Numbered from the stretch's first letter, positions 33,393-46,164 are shown. The stretch: 64,000 nucleotides of DNA from Sciurus carolinensis (GCF_902686445.1 NC_062224.1:21555123-21619122), one strand, 5' to 3'. Notes: generated from the sequence alone by a model not told the origin. Program-made: numbers and translations.

Positions 33393-33680
33393 GTGTTAGT
33401 CAGGCTTATCACTGTGACAAAATACCTGAGATACACAACTGAAAAAAAGAGGAAAGGTTTAATTTGGCTCACAGTTTCAAGAGGTTTCAATTCAGGGTCA
33501 CTTGGCCCTATTGCTTTGGATCTGTGGTAGCACAGCACATGCTGGTGGGAGCACATGATGGCGGAGGTCTGTTAACTGCATAGCAGCCAGGAAGCAATGA
33601 GAGAGACATGTAAGGGCCAGGGTTCCAATATCCCATTCAAGGGCATTCTGCCAATGACCTAACTTCCTTCCACTGTGTCC
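33393..33680 (-). repeat. MaLR-type LTR, antisense, partial
   Basis: GTTAGTCAGGCTTATCACTG, GGTTTAATTTGGCTCACAGT and CAGGGTTCCAATATCCCATT are the reverse complement of blocks in the LTRs at 36312-36691 and 60111-60560. The 5' part of the LTR is missing. It is an old endogenous retroviral solo LTR with no coding region. Confidence 0.65.
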
Positions 33681-34295
33681 CTTCTATTTCTTCCCATGCC
33701 ATTTCCTTTTGGTGATGTTTTAAGGAAACAGAGAGGAGCTCGTTGTCACTAGGCAGCCATGTTTTCCCAAGTCAGGAAAGAGACAGTGATCAAACCATCT
33801 GAAATGCTCTGAGGTTAACTGATGATGCATGAAGATACACACATGTAAGGATGTCTGTTTAAAAGGAAACTGGAAAAAATGGAGCCCCATTTACATATAT
33901 CTGGAGGAAAAAAATCTATTTCTATCTTCATAAATGTACTCAGGCACTGAGATAAAAGCTTCTGTGGGATGCACGTACTAGTAACTGATGGTGTTCATTT
34001 TCCCAAAGGCTTGGGACTTGTTTGATTATCAACAATCAACGTCAGTTCACTTCATTAATCACTTTGGGTGTGGGTGCAGGTGCCTGGGATCCAGTATGCC
34101 AGAATCTTTCTTCCTTGTCCCAGGCTTCAGATGATCTTGCTTAGGTAGACATGGGTGCTATATCCTAACCAGGATTCTGAGGGCTTCCTATATTCTCAGC
34201 ACTGTCAACAAGGTACTCCTGGATGATGGAGACAGAGCAGTCAGCTCGGAAATAGTAAACCTCCTGAGACCTGACAGGTGGCTGCATCATGTAGC

Positions 34296-34811
34296 CACAT
34301 CAATGTTTATATCAGCTCAACTCACAAGCAGCTCAGCTAAGCTATGGAACCAATGTAGGTGTCCTTCAACAGATGAATGGATAAAGAAAATGTGGTCTAT
34401 ATACACAATGGAATATTACTCAGCCATCAAGGAGAATGAAATGATGGCATTTGCTGGTAAATGGATAGAACTATCAGGCTAAGTGAAATAAGCCCGTTCC
34501 AAAAAACGAAAGGCCAAATGTGCTCTCTGATATGTGGATGATAACACACAAAAAGGGAGAGTGGGGAGGAGAAGAATGGAAGTACTTGGATTAGACAAAG
34601 GGGAACAAAGGGAATAGGAAAGGCAGTAGAATTAATTGGACACCACTTTCCTAACCTTGTATATGAACATATGACCAGGGCAACTTCACATCAGGCACAA
34701 CCACAAGAATAGGATCCTAATTAGAATAAGCTATACTCCATGTATGTACAGTGTGTGAAAATCCAGTCTACTGTCATGTATATCTAAAAAGAACAAATAA
34801 TAATAAAAAAT
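34296..34811 (+). repeat. LINE-1 3' end, 5'-truncated
   Basis: Starts inside degraded L1 ORF2 C-terminal sequence (AACAGATGAATGGATAAAGA, CACAATGGAATATTACTCAG), runs through L1 3' UTR and ends in an (AAT)n/A-rich tail. Related to the copy at 48515-49135. Frames are broken and it is inactive. An ID SINE sits directly in its tail. Confidence 0.85.
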
Positions 34812-34820
34812 GTGGTAAAA

Positions 34821-34912
34821 AGCTGGGAATATAGCTCAGTTGGTAGAGTGCTTGCCTCGCAAGCATAAGGTCCTGGGTTCAATCCTCAGCACCACAAAAA
34901 CAAAACCAAAAA
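34821..34912 (+). mobile_element. ID SINE, sense, inserted in L1 tail
   Basis: GCTGGGAATATAGCTCAGTT, GGTAGAGTGCTTGCCTCGCA, AGCATAAGGTCCTGGGTTCA and a CAAAA-rich tail. AAAAATGTGGTAAAA before and AAAAATGTGATAAAA after the element form a target-site duplication with one difference. It is younger than the L1. Confidence 0.92.
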
Positions 34913-35374
34913 CAAAAATGTGATAAAATTAAAAGAGCTAACGTGAATAACTCTGGTAAAAATGGGAGCATTTTACTAAAGGAAGAGGGGAAGGAGGCTG
35001 GTAGAGCGGAGTGATCTAAGGAGGGCCCCAGAACACTGCCTTTTCAGTTGAGGACAGACTGAATTGGCAGGGACACATGGGGAGACCTCATAGGAGGCTA
35101 CATGGTGGACTGGGTGAGATGGCGGTGGCTTGGACCAGGAGGTCCCTGTGAAGGAAAGAGTTAAGAGCTGGAATTAAGACATCTTTGCATATAGATCTGA
35201 CTGTATCCTCAGGGTGTTCAAATGTGACGCCCTTCAGGAGGACACCAAGGTCTAAGTGACTAGATGGATGGAGTTGTCACCGCCTGAGATGGGAAGACAG
35301 AAGTTCACTTTTGGACATGCTGCATTCAAGGTGACACCCTGACACCCAAGGGGAGATATAAGGTTCTACTCGTA

Positions 35375-35480
35375 AGTCACCGAATGTCTGAGTCCCAGTT
35401 TCCTCAGCCATCCAGCTGGGATACCAACCCCCTTACCTCTTACAAGACTGTCATCCTACAGTGACGTGGGAAATGGGAGC
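35375..35480 (+). repeat. MIR SINE remnant
   Basis: GTCTGAGTCCCAGTTTCCTC, then GGGATACCAACCCCCTTACC are MIR core blocks. Further MIR/L2-type text (GTTCAAGGTGCTGGGGATAT) lies at 35560-35700. Confidence 0.65.
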
Positions 35481-35765
35481 AAATGATGAAATGAGCAGGC
35501 AGGTCTCTTATAACCTGTGTGGCATTATGGAAGGTGAGGCTAGCGCATACCCCTTCACGTCCATGCATTTAACCAATATCTCTTAGGTACTGATCAGGCA
35601 CAGTTCAAGGTGCTGGGGATATGTGGTAAATAAAACAAAGGGCTTGCCCTTGTGAACGTTCATCCTGGGGGCCAGGCTCGAGGTGCAGTAAGCATATGTG
35701 ATATTATATACACACAAACATAATATGCACGTATATATTATATAAGCTTATCCCCCCTGACATAT

Positions 35766-35948
35766 ATTTTGGTACTGAGGATTGAACTCAGGACACTCAA
35801 CCACTGAGCCATATCCCCAGCCCATTTTTGTATTTTATTTAGAGACAGGGTCTCACTGAGTTGTTTTAGTACCTTGTTAAGTTGCTTTGAACTCACCATC
35901 CTCCTGCCTCAGCCTCCTGAGTCACTGGGATTATAGGCATGCCCGGCC
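35766..35948 (-). mobile_element. B1-dID dimeric SINE, antisense
   Basis: TTTGGTACTGAGGATTGAAC, CACTCAACCACTGAGCCATA and TCCCCAGCCC (ID half), then AGAGACAGGGTCTCACTGAG, TTGCTTTGAACTCACCATCC and GGGATTATAGGCATGCCCGG (B1 half). It is the antisense counterpart of 32627-32891. ACATATAT flanks both ends (a weak target-site duplication in AT-rich DNA). Confidence 0.92.
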
Positions 35949-36311
35949 AACACATATATAATCATTTAATTGACTGCACCATGAAATATAAAAGTATATA
36001 AGCACATATGTTTATATGTAAACACACATTATTTAATTACTTACACTTTTTACATATTTGCCCGTGGTTGGGGTAGGACCAGGGGTGTTGCCATGTCCTA
36101 AATGATGATCAGGAATGGCCTCCCTGAGCTGAGGGCTTTTGGGTAGAGTCCTGAGGTTGGAGTCTAGTCAGTGGGTGTTTGGTGGGAGAATGCAGAAGCC
36201 AGCAGAAACGACAACTGCAAAGTCCTGAGGCAGGAACCTCTCTGACAAGTTCCAACCCAGGACACTGTGAATGTGGAGCGAAGTTTGTGACACGGAATGT
36301 AGGAGGTTTGC

Positions 36312-36691
36312 TACAGTTTGGATCTTGAATGTCTCTCAAAGGCCCATGTGTTGAAGGCTTGGTTCCTAGCTTGTGGCACTACTGGGAGGTGGTGGAACCT
36401 TTAAGAGGTGGGGCCTAATGGAAAGAAGTTAGGTTACTGAATTATGACCTGGAAGGGGATATTGGGACCCTGGCTCCATTTACTCTTTGCTTCCAGGTCA
36501 CCATGAAGTAAACAAGCCTCTTCCACTACACTCTTGCCATGCTGTACTTTGCTACCACAGACCCAAAGTGATAGGGCCAAGTATTCATGAACTGAAATCT
36601 GTGAAACCATGAGTCAAAATAAACCTTTTCCCTTATCAATTTGCTTATCTCAGGTATTTTGTTATAGGTAACAGAAATCTATCTGATACAA
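36312..36691 (+). repeat. MaLR-type LTR, sense
   Basis: CTACAGTTTGGATCTTGAAT at the start, GGTGGGGCCTAATGGAAAGA in the middle, ATGAGTCAAAATAAACCTTT (polyadenylation region) and a TCTGATACA end are the layout of an ERVL-MaLR solo LTR. No internal retroviral genes are present. Confidence 0.65.
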
Positions 36692-38135
36692 GGCTGAAGG
36701 TCTCAGCAAATAGACAGCACAGGGTCTCAGAAGACTTCTACCCCTCGTTTAAAGGATTACAGATATCCATTGCCTTTTGTCCACCACCCAGAGGAGATAA
36801 TTTCTGAAATCCAATCTGACTTTGAATTCCAGAATTACAAATTTTCTTGTTGGAAGGAATTTGTTTGGGCCTCATACTTCTTCTCATTATGGGTCTATGA
36901 TCTTGATAGAAGAGAGAAAAAAAAAAAAACCTTAGGGTGTGGCAGCCTGGGCAAGTAGGGCAAAGCTTAGCCACACCTAGGCTTATACTCCCAATGCACA
37001 CAATTTCTGACACTCCAGCAGGGTTCTTCCGAGCACAGCAAATGCATCTGGGAAGTCCTCCAGGTAGCCTTTCATCTATTTCACAATTTACTTTCTGTGC
37101 AGCCTGTTCTGGTTGGGACCAGAAAACGGTTCCAAGTCAGGGACAAGGACACAATAGTCTCTCAGATCCAAATGGCCAGCATGACTAGATGACTTCATGG
37201 TTTTAGATCAGTAAGGCTCTTATTAATAGAGAACTTTCTGGTTCACAAAGTGCTTTTGTACCTGTTTTCACTTAAACTGCCCAGAACCCTTGAGAAATAC
37301 TAGTGGCCATCCCCAGATTATAGCGAAGGTGTCTGAAGCTCAGTGAGGCAGGGATTTCTTTGGGAATAACAGCAAATTAGTCTTCAGACCTCCATGCCAG
37401 TGTTCTCTCTGTCCTTGGCTCGGATTTGAGTCCTGCGGTGACGTGCAACCTGGGGTGAGGCACTTCTCTTCCTGTTGGCTCTCCATTGGGTGACTACAGC
37501 CTCCACTCCCTAGGGAGAGCCTACACCCTGCTTCATGAAATCACTTACTTTGCATTTTTTCTCTCTTCCCTGAGGGAAATCTTTAATATTCATGCTCTGG
37601 AAATGACATCTCCTTTTTTTTTTTTTGGTACAGGTACAAACTAGTAGGAAGAGCTGTTCATTCATGTTAGGGCCTATAATTTACCTTCAAATGAGAGATG
37701 GCGTTAGAAGCTATGAGGAGATGTCTCTTGAGTGGTCCTCAGGTGGTTGTGAAAATAAGCTCCCTCTCCCACTCGCTTTTGATCTATAAAATCTTAGAGT
37801 GGATGCCAAAGACAAAAAGATAATGATGCTTAGAAAAAAGAAGGAAGATATTTTCTATATGTGGCCTGTTTCTTTATTCATTTTGTCTTCTTAGTTACTT
37901 GTGCATGATGGGGGAGGTAGGGACATGCTATCTTCATCCACGAAGAGAAAAGAATGTTGAGACAGAATGATGATGATGAAAATATCTGACTAGCATAGCC
38001 CTGGCCGTAGCACCTTTGGGGTTCCTATTCTGTTTTTTCTTCTCTAAAGTCAGGCATTGAAGTATTTGCTGATAATACAACTTGGCCTACGCAAGAGTAG
38101 TGGGCAATACTGACTTTTTAAGACCTGCCATTTTT

Positions 38136-38263
38136 AAAAAATATTTTTTACATGCTGATAGACCTTTATTTTATTCATTTATTCATATGTGGTGCTGAGA
38201 ATCGAACCCAGTGCCTCACACATGCCAGGCAAGTGCTCTACCTCTGAGCCACAACCCCAACCC
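38136..38263 (-). mobile_element. ID-derived SINE (longer variant), antisense, with target-site duplication
   Basis: TGCTGATAGACCTTTATTTT, ATGTGGTGCTGAGAATCGAA, TGCCAGGCAAGTGCTCTACC, TCTGAGCCACAACCCCAACC. Flanked by AAGACCTGCCATTTTT (38120-38135) and AAGACCCACCATTTTT (38264-38279). Same family as 11851-11989. Confidence 0.9.
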
Positions 38264-40294
38264 AAGACCCACCATTTTTGAAAGTTAGAATTCATGCTTG
38301 GACTTGGCTATATTTTTGAATCACATCGTTCATTGAAAATAAAGTCTAGATTTCAAATAAGGATGAATATAATCTCCCTGATCTTCCCCCTGAGAGGACA
38401 GCTAATCACTACAGAGGCTAACATGCTCCTGGCATTAGGAGAGCCTGAGATTAGGCACCTGCTGTGCCACTGGCTGTTCCCATAAGCCCCATCCCTAGGC
38501 TGGGTGGTTGCCATGTTGAATCTACACAAGGTTGATCTTGCCATCTTTTAAGGAGGCTAAATCTGCACCCTCACATTACTCTTCTCTTTGAAGAGGCTCT
38601 AGTTGGAAAAGAAAGGGAGTTATCTGAAGTACACAGGCAACTCTGGTTTCGTTTGTGGTTTCAGACTTAAGGTCTCTGATTGACAGCACCTCATGAATGT
38701 TCAGAGAAGATGGAGAGGTGCATTTTAATTTGATATAATGAGGGAAGTTGATGGATTTTACTTTTGAAAAATTGGTTTAAAGCAGCACAGATCTTGTGGC
38801 AGTCATTCTCTGATATTTTGGACAGAATCTCCCCAGCAGTCTTCTGTCAGATCTCAAATATATTTATCAGATATCTATTGCCTGAACTCAGCAAAGAAAG
38901 GTCTAGCAAATATTACTTAACCATGAAATTATATTCCTGTGATGGAAGTAATAGCTCTATTTACTGGTACTTACTTGATATCTGAGACTGGCAAAAGTAT
39001 CATATTGTAATGTCATTTTTATAGGTACGGTAATGGTAGAAATATAAATTTTGGAGAAAGATCAGTCTGCCATCTCAAATGAGATCTTTTCATTTCCTCA
39101 TGTACGTGCCTTATATTCCAGACCATCTTAATATTCTCATGGAGGCTTCTAGACCAGAATAACTTTGGGAAAGTGCTCCCTTTTCTGAATTCTTAGCAAT
39201 TACCGTCTGTATCACTACTTTGGAATTAATTATGTACGAGCAGCCCCCAAATTATGGCAGTCTTGTAATTGAAAAGTTTACTTGTACTTTCATTGTTTAG
39301 AACTTGCAATAAGTGGTGGTTGGATTTCCAGCTGGCCCACGGAACCCTCTTTAACCTACAATGTATTATTAATCCTATTGTTGTTCGGCATCGTTTCCAA
39401 GGAAAATGTGTCCTAACTTTCCAGCTGGACTTTGCAACATTGGGAAAAAATCTCTCCCTGAAGCTCAAGCCTTTGGGAGATGTGCTGGACTTGGCATGTC
39501 CTCCTCCCTCCTTCCTGCTTTGCTAGGAGACACTGTCACTCTTGAGATGACAAGAAGAACATCAAGGGTATTATCGAAGCCAAAAAAATGCCACCAATGA
39601 AATCCTGTTGTAGTTATTTCTCCAAAATGGGTATTCAGTAGGCATTCAGAGCCCAAAAGCTTCCTGTATTTAACTGTGGCATAACTTACACACGTATACT
39701 AAACTTTTCATGTTTTATGATGGTCTTCTCGGTTTATTTGCCTTGTGTATGAGAACCACATCTAAATTTTTTGGAGAAAAGCATCCAGTTGACAGCTAAA
39801 CCCAGAAGCTTAATAAACATTTATTGATCCATAATTAGGATTTCCTGAAATAGCAATTCAGGCAAGAGCTGGGTCAGTCGAGTGTTATCAGGTATCCAAA
39901 CAGACAACCTAATAATTTCAGCCAAACCTGTTAGGGGTCTTTATCATCAGTCATATAGCTTAGAAGCAATCTTAAAAGGATGACCCACAGCTGGCTTCTC
40001 TTTTTGTCCCTGAACCCAAGAGGATACACCGCTCTAATACTTTCCTGAAATGGACTTAAAAGTGGCTCTATTCTAATTTGAATCTTTAAGCCCCCTAATT
40101 CTACTCTCTGTTCCAATTAGGTTTACTTTCTCACCACCCCTATTCAATCATATTGTGTTTTTTGGTATTATATTTAAAAATATGCCTCCTTATCTCTTCA
40201 GGCAGTCCTTTGTCCAAGCCATCTCTGTGTATTTTATCTCCCGGTAGCGTTTAGTAGAGTGCTCAATGTAGGAATTCTTGGGTTCTTGCTGTAT

Positions 40295-40445
40295 TTCATG
40301 TATCCTATGAAGTAGTTACTATTATTTCTCCATTTTACAAATGAGCACACAGAGGCAGAACAAAATTCCATAAGTGGTCAAAGACATTGGGAAGAAGTAC
40401 TGGAACTGGGATTTGAACCCAGGCAGTCTGCCTTTGAAGTCTACG
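40295..40445 (-). repeat. MIR SINE remnant, antisense
   Basis: ATCCTATGAAGTAGTTACTA, CTCCATTTTACAAATGAGCA, AACTGGGATTTGAACCCAGG and CAGTCTGCC in the antisense MIR order. Confidence 0.8.
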
Positions 40446-40680
40446 AGAAGTTACTGCTTCTCAATAAATGGTTGCTGGGAGATCGATTGAATTGATGGTA
40501 ATAACAGCAAGTTCTGTCAACAACGAGTTGCTTTACCAAGAAGTAAGTTATGGCAGAATTGAAGTAATAATTGGTGTGATTCATGTCTTATGAATGTCAC
40601 AATTTGCATGTATTGAGCATGAGCAGCCTTTCATTTCTCTACTTCATTATGTTTTTTGAAAACTCCAAATTTTTTTGATC

Positions 40681-40915
40681 AATGTTTCTCAACAAGGAGC
40701 ATTTTAATTTGGTGAGGGGCATTTGACAATTTCTGGAGACATCTTTGATTGTCAAGACTAGGGCAGGCTTGGGGCATATTTTGCTCCAGGGGGTCTACCA
40801 AAGACCTCTAGGCCAAAGAGGCGGCTGCTCAGCACAGGTCACCCCCTCCCCACCACTCACAAATCATCAGGCCTGAACTGTCAACAGCGCACAGAGACCA
40901 AAAAGCCCTGCTTTA
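40681..40915 (+). repeat. MER20-like hAT-Charlie DNA transposon remnant
   Basis: ATGTTTCTCAACAAGGAGCA, GGGGCATTTGACAATTTCTG, GAGACATCTTTGATTGTCAA, ending in CCTGCTTTAG, the sense order of the element seen inverted at 5145-5373. Confidence 0.7.
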
Positions 40916-42961
40916 GAGTGGTATCAAGTAGTTAGGAGATCTCTGACGTGGCTCACTTATGACTAACCAAGAAGGGGGTTGGGGAAGCAATCATTCTTTT
41001 TGGGTCACTCAGACTCACTGCTCCCTAGCAGGATAAAGCACAGCTTAGAAAATCTTCAAAAGTCTGCCAGTCACTGTGGACATTTTAAATGATAGAAACC
41101 CAAATTTAGACTTTCACCCAATCAACTGCTAAACCAAGGATCCATCCCACCTCTCAAAGCTACCATCACAATAACATTTAATCCTTGTAAAATGAGAAAC
41201 TGTTAAAAAGATTAAAAACAGACACACACCACCAGTTAGCATGCAGGTTTCTGAGACACAGTTTTTCTTAGTCTTCCTAACTGACCCAAAACAAGAGTTT
41301 CTGCTCACTTAAGTCTACAGTGTTGCAAAAATCCTAAGAGGTCTCACGTGGCTTTTCTTTGTCTAGACACAGGGCAAGAACTTGCTCCTAAGTGAGCCTC
41401 TTTCCTCTTTTGTTGGATTTAGCTGCCCTAGGTAAAGAACAGTGTAAAAATATGATCTCAGCTCAAGTTTACTGAGTCTGACAAATCATATTCCATTTGG
41501 AGGAATCTGTTACACATTTGGAAGGGGAGTTATTAGTCACTTAGCAATGAGCACACTTGAATTTGGAGAGTTATTTCGAAAAAGATGTTTTACACTATAC
41601 AATCCAAGCTACAAACAGAAAATAGCAAAACATACATGTCCTCAAATTTTACAATTCTTGAGGGCTGTTTTATGTGCCCTGGGTAGAGAGCATGATGCTG
41701 TTTAATTAAGTCATTTCATAACCTCACGCACTGTCTGCCATAAGCTGTCTCCCTCTGCATCTCTCCTAGGTTTTCAGACCCACTTTCCTCTTGAAGACCC
41801 AGGTGAAGGGTGTCACTTGGGTACAGCCACTTCAGCACTTAAGGTTGTCTTATTTCTAGAAGTTCAGACATGAGAACTGCTGTCCTGAAAGTCAAAGTGG
41901 TTGTGATCTGTTACTTTACTCCAACGTCCATGGGCTCCTTGGAAGAACCCCCCCAAATCACATACCATATACTCTGTGTTTTTTAGATCTTCTAGATAGA
42001 ATGGGTCATTAGTAGATACTTATTGAAGCACCTTTGAAAAGAGACGGCAAATTCATTAGAAAAAGGCCCGCGACTAAATATAAGAATCAAGATCGAGCCA
42101 TTTAGTCTTTAGCTCTTCATTTCCATGTCAACTGCGTGTTCCTTCAAGTAAGCTACGGTTGGGTGGCTCTTGGGTATGGACGTGAAAGACTTTTTCTCTG
42201 ATTACTAACGTCCTGCGGTTATTTGGGCTATAACATGGAAGTGCTCTTTGGAACGGTATTTGAATCCAGCAGCGCCCAGAAGAAAGCAGAGCTATGAATT
42301 TCTCAGTCTCCCTCCTGTGTTTTTGTAGCTTCACATCTTAGATGCAAAATTTCACTTGAGAGTCTCATATAAAAAGCACTCTAAGATTTATTTGCTTTTT
42401 AATATTATGAAATTGCAACAGAAATTGGTTTGGCACTTTATACCCTGTACTCGTGAAGTTAGACTTTAAGGGGTTGAACACTCTTTAAAAGTACTTATCC
42501 AGATTAAATATTTCTAAAATAACGTCATGGGATAAGCAAGACAATGGACTATAATTTTGTGCTTCAGTAATTGTTTCTGGTGTTCTTATTTTAATTTTTT
42601 TTCTTTGACATAGTACTCAGATGCATTTTTTTGAAAACAAAATCGACCAAGAATGTTCTCTTCCTTCTTTCCCTACTTCTGCATAATTGTGCTAATATAT
42701 TAGCTAGGGCAGTTATGTTTTAAATGGCATGTATATATTTAGCAGTATAATTATGCAAATTCTACCATGTTTATTATTGTAAATATCCTTTGGGAGCAGT
42801 TACTTAGCATCTAGTCCTGAAACAATTTTTCAAGGATTCTGGTTGAAATGCTCAGAATTCACTCCTGAATTTACTTCTTTGCTATATGAAGATGGGGCTC
42901 ATGGTTCTCAGTCCCAAGAAAGAATATACTACACGGTAGTAAAAAGTATAGATTCTTGAAC

Positions 42962-43125
42962 AGGTCTGGACATTTTATGCCCCTCTCTGGCTCTGTAACC
43001 TGGGCAAACTACTTAACCTGTCTGAGCCTCAGTTTTTGCATCTGTAAAGGAGGGATGATGTTAGTACGTACCTCAGTGGGTTGTCAGGACAATTACATCT
43101 CCTGATGTGTACAAACTACTTACAT
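42962..43125 (+). repeat. MIR SINE, well preserved
   Basis: CTCTGTAACCTGGGCAAACT, ACTTAACCTGTCTGAGCCTC, AGTTTTTGCATCTGTAAAGG, AGTACGTACCTCAGTGGGTT. This is the best MIR copy in the window. Confidence 0.9.
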
Positions 43126-43473
43126 AGGCTTGCTCATAAAAAGATAAAGTAAATGATAACTGCCATCAACAGTCATGTAACACCCAGCAACCCTGCATTT
43201 CAGTCCAGTTACCAAGCTCTCCAAGAGTTCACTGTCAGATTCAGAGGGATAGCCGGAGAGAAGGAAATGGGCACAGGTCCTACGCGTCTCCCTTTGTCCC
43301 ACCTTCTTGCCTGTTTTGGTAGCAGTGGGGAGATGGGTAAGGAGACGGAGAGCCAAAGTTCCAGAGTTCAGTTCTTTTGACTAGAGAGTCACTATTCACT
43401 CTTGGCATTTGCCCGGCTGAGCTGGGATGGAGGTTAGTCTTTTACTAATAGCAGCTATTAATACAGAGGGTAT

Positions 43474-43825
43474 ATGAGTGTCTGCATGGCTGTCTGTATC
43501 TGCGTCTACGTGCTTATATCTGTGTGTTCATGTGTCTGCTCGCATCTGTGTGGTATGTGCATGTATCTGTGTGGGTCTGTGTATCTTTGTGTGTTTATGT
43601 GGTATACATATATGTGTATCTGTGTGTGTGTAGTTATATATGTGTGTGTCTGTGGTGTATGAGGTATATGTGTGTGTTTCTAAGTACCGTGTGTATATGT
43701 ATACGTCTGTGGGTGTCTGTTTCTGTGTATTTGTATGTCTTTGTGTATACAGGTGTGTCTGCATTTGTGTGTCCATGTGCATGTGTATGGGTGTCTTTAT
43801 GTACATGTGTGTGTCTGTTTAGGGC
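43474..43825. repeat. TG-rich imperfect repeat, about 350 bp
   Basis: Long run of TGTGTATCTG/TGTGTGTCTG-like units of 6-12 bases with T>C and G>A variation. Several open frames exist on both strands simply because the repeat has few stop triplets; their Val/Cys- or His/Thr-rich translations are artefacts. Confidence 0.92.
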
Positions 43826-46164
43826 TATTAGAGAACGGAGTCTAGCCAGCCCACATACGCACAAGCACCAGTTCTACTCTTTGTGGTCAAGTTGACTAAC
43901 AGGTCACCCAGCCCGATGTGTGAGATAAAAGTCTTCTTTTGGGGAAGGGAAAATGTGAAAATGTTAAATCACATTCACAATTATAATCATATGTCAGAAT
44001 ATGATGGCAATAATGACAGTGCATTTTAGGAGAACATTAATCTTTTTGGTCATTTTTTCAAATATTTTCTGTTCTACATGTCTACTAACTTAGATTTTCT
44101 GAAAAGGTTTTCTAACATGTAAAACAGAAATCCACAGAATTTTCTAAGATTTGGAAAAATGTCTCTGAGGTGGGCAACTCCTCTTTAAAAAGAGAGTGGA
44201 GGTCCTAAAAGAGAACAGCACTGAAAGTTCCTGTCCTTCCAGTTTTTGGTCAGGGAGCTGCATAGGGAAGACCGCAGCCTGCAGAAGACTCTTGTTTGAT
44301 TCTCTCTAATAATCAAGTCCCTGAAAATGTGGCTCAGCAAAGCCCTGAAGTTGTCTGCATGTGGTAACCACATGGATGACACCCCGCTAGGCACTGGGAA
44401 GGAGTCACACACCACTGTTGGCCAAAATGTATTCAAACCCAGTGGGTGGACCCAGTTTAATATGATCATGGTGGGATCAACGGTCTTGATCCTCTGATCC
44501 CCACAAGGTAGGCAGTGTGGGGAGGTGTTGAAATGGTGGGATGATAGGGAAGATGGATCCTGGCTCTCAACATTATATCCGGGAGATGGATTCTTTTTAT
44601 TATCATTTTCTGGACTAAATTCTTGTGGCTTTAAATTCCATCCTCTAGTGATACACCACTCCTCAATCCACATCTCATAGCCCACTGCAGGGGACACATC
44701 TGTTACCCCTTCTGCAAAGCACATAGCACAAGCTCCCAGCCCATGACACGTCTTGGTGGTTTCCTCTCCAGCTGTGACACTGGTCTGTTCCAGCCGGCCA
44801 CTGTGGGCATTTATCCCACCCTCTTCACTGTCCGGGATTATGAAAAGAGTCCCTTTCTTTGATTCTCTGAATTTTACTTCCTAAAAACTTTGAAAAGGAG
44901 AGAGTGAATACTATTTTCCAATCCTTAATTTTTCTGAGTTCTGCATAATCCAGGCAATCACCACTGATGTTTTTTAGCCATGTGAGTTAGAATCTGTTGT
45001 TGCCTTAATGACCCCAAAATGTTCATGTTCATTCTTGTTCCATTCTCCTGAAATCTGTCTCCTGTGAGATTCCTTATGACTGAACAAATAAGGAGGGACA
45101 AGCTTTCCATGATATTTTGCTAAAGGGGACAGGACTGTCTGATTTCTGTGAAAACATTGAGGTAGAGAGTTCACATTCCATTCACAAGTTTGGTCTTCTT
45201 TTTATAAGGTTATATAACAGTAAGTGATAATGCCATTTTAGGTGAGGAACAGTGGTTCTAAGAAGGTTCTGAGTGACTGAATATCTGATTCTTATTTTTT
45301 ATACACCTTGTGAATTCACATATGAGATCAGATAAAAATTCTTCACTTCTTTTGGCCTCAATTTCCTTGACTAGATTTTTACCATTATAATTATATGTTG
45401 GCTTCCTTCAACCAATTCAGGTTAGAGAAATTCCCTCTACCGAAATTTGCTTTTCTGTTATTACTTTATAAATTTTGGAGGGGTTTCAAAACATGAGAAG
45501 AAGGATCTGTACTGGTAAATCATAAAAACATATGTATATAAAAAGAAATTTAAATACCCAGAGTGCTTTGTTCACTAGAAAAGTTTTGCTGATTTTAGCA
45601 CCATTCCTGAGTGAATATTAAATCTAAACCATTCTATGTTCATGCAAATTCACATTTTATCATCCTACAAGACAGGCAATGACACATTCTTTCCATTTCC
45701 CAAAACCAGATGAGAAAACAAAATTGCATTCTAAAGGAAAAACACAAATTGCCACTGCAAACAATTAAATCCCTCACTCCTTATTTTTCGTAGCAGATCA
45801 ATTATTATGATCTCTTGATCTATTTCTCTGAACGGTTACTGCTAATCACAATTTTCTCTATGTGATTCAGATTTACATTAGTGATAATGCTGGCAAGACC
45901 ACAGTCCAGAGACCTGCTGGACTGATGTTCCTTGTGGGTACACCAGTTCTCTTTATCATGGCTACTGCATACCTCACAGGACCCCATTGATTCAGAAGCT
46001 CTTTGCAGAGAAGGCCAACCGCGGATGCCTCTCTGTGCCCTCAGCAGCACCTGTAATGTACATGGCCGGAGTTCGGCATTTGTTCTCTGATTTGATTTCT
46101 TGACAGCCCTCCCTCAGCAACACGTGAGCATAGACCACCCATGGCTACCCTTCCCATGCCTTAC

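Larger units (their letters stand above)
27359..46164 (-). other. KIAA1217: KIAA1217 intron (18.8 kb)
   Basis: GT-AG intron, donor CAG|GTAAGG. The centre (30.9-38.3 kb) is repeat-dense, with B1-dID SINEs, LTRs, an L1 3' end and ID elements. The flanks 27.4-30.9 kb and 38.3-46.1 kb are AT-rich and mostly unique-looking, with MIR/MER20 remnants and a TG-rich repeat at 43.5 kb. No exon recognised. Confidence 0.88.

Noticed and set aside
43528..43895. Several 60-123 codon ORFs on both strands
   Set aside because: Products of the TG-rich repeat, with low-complexity Val/Cys or His/Thr translations.
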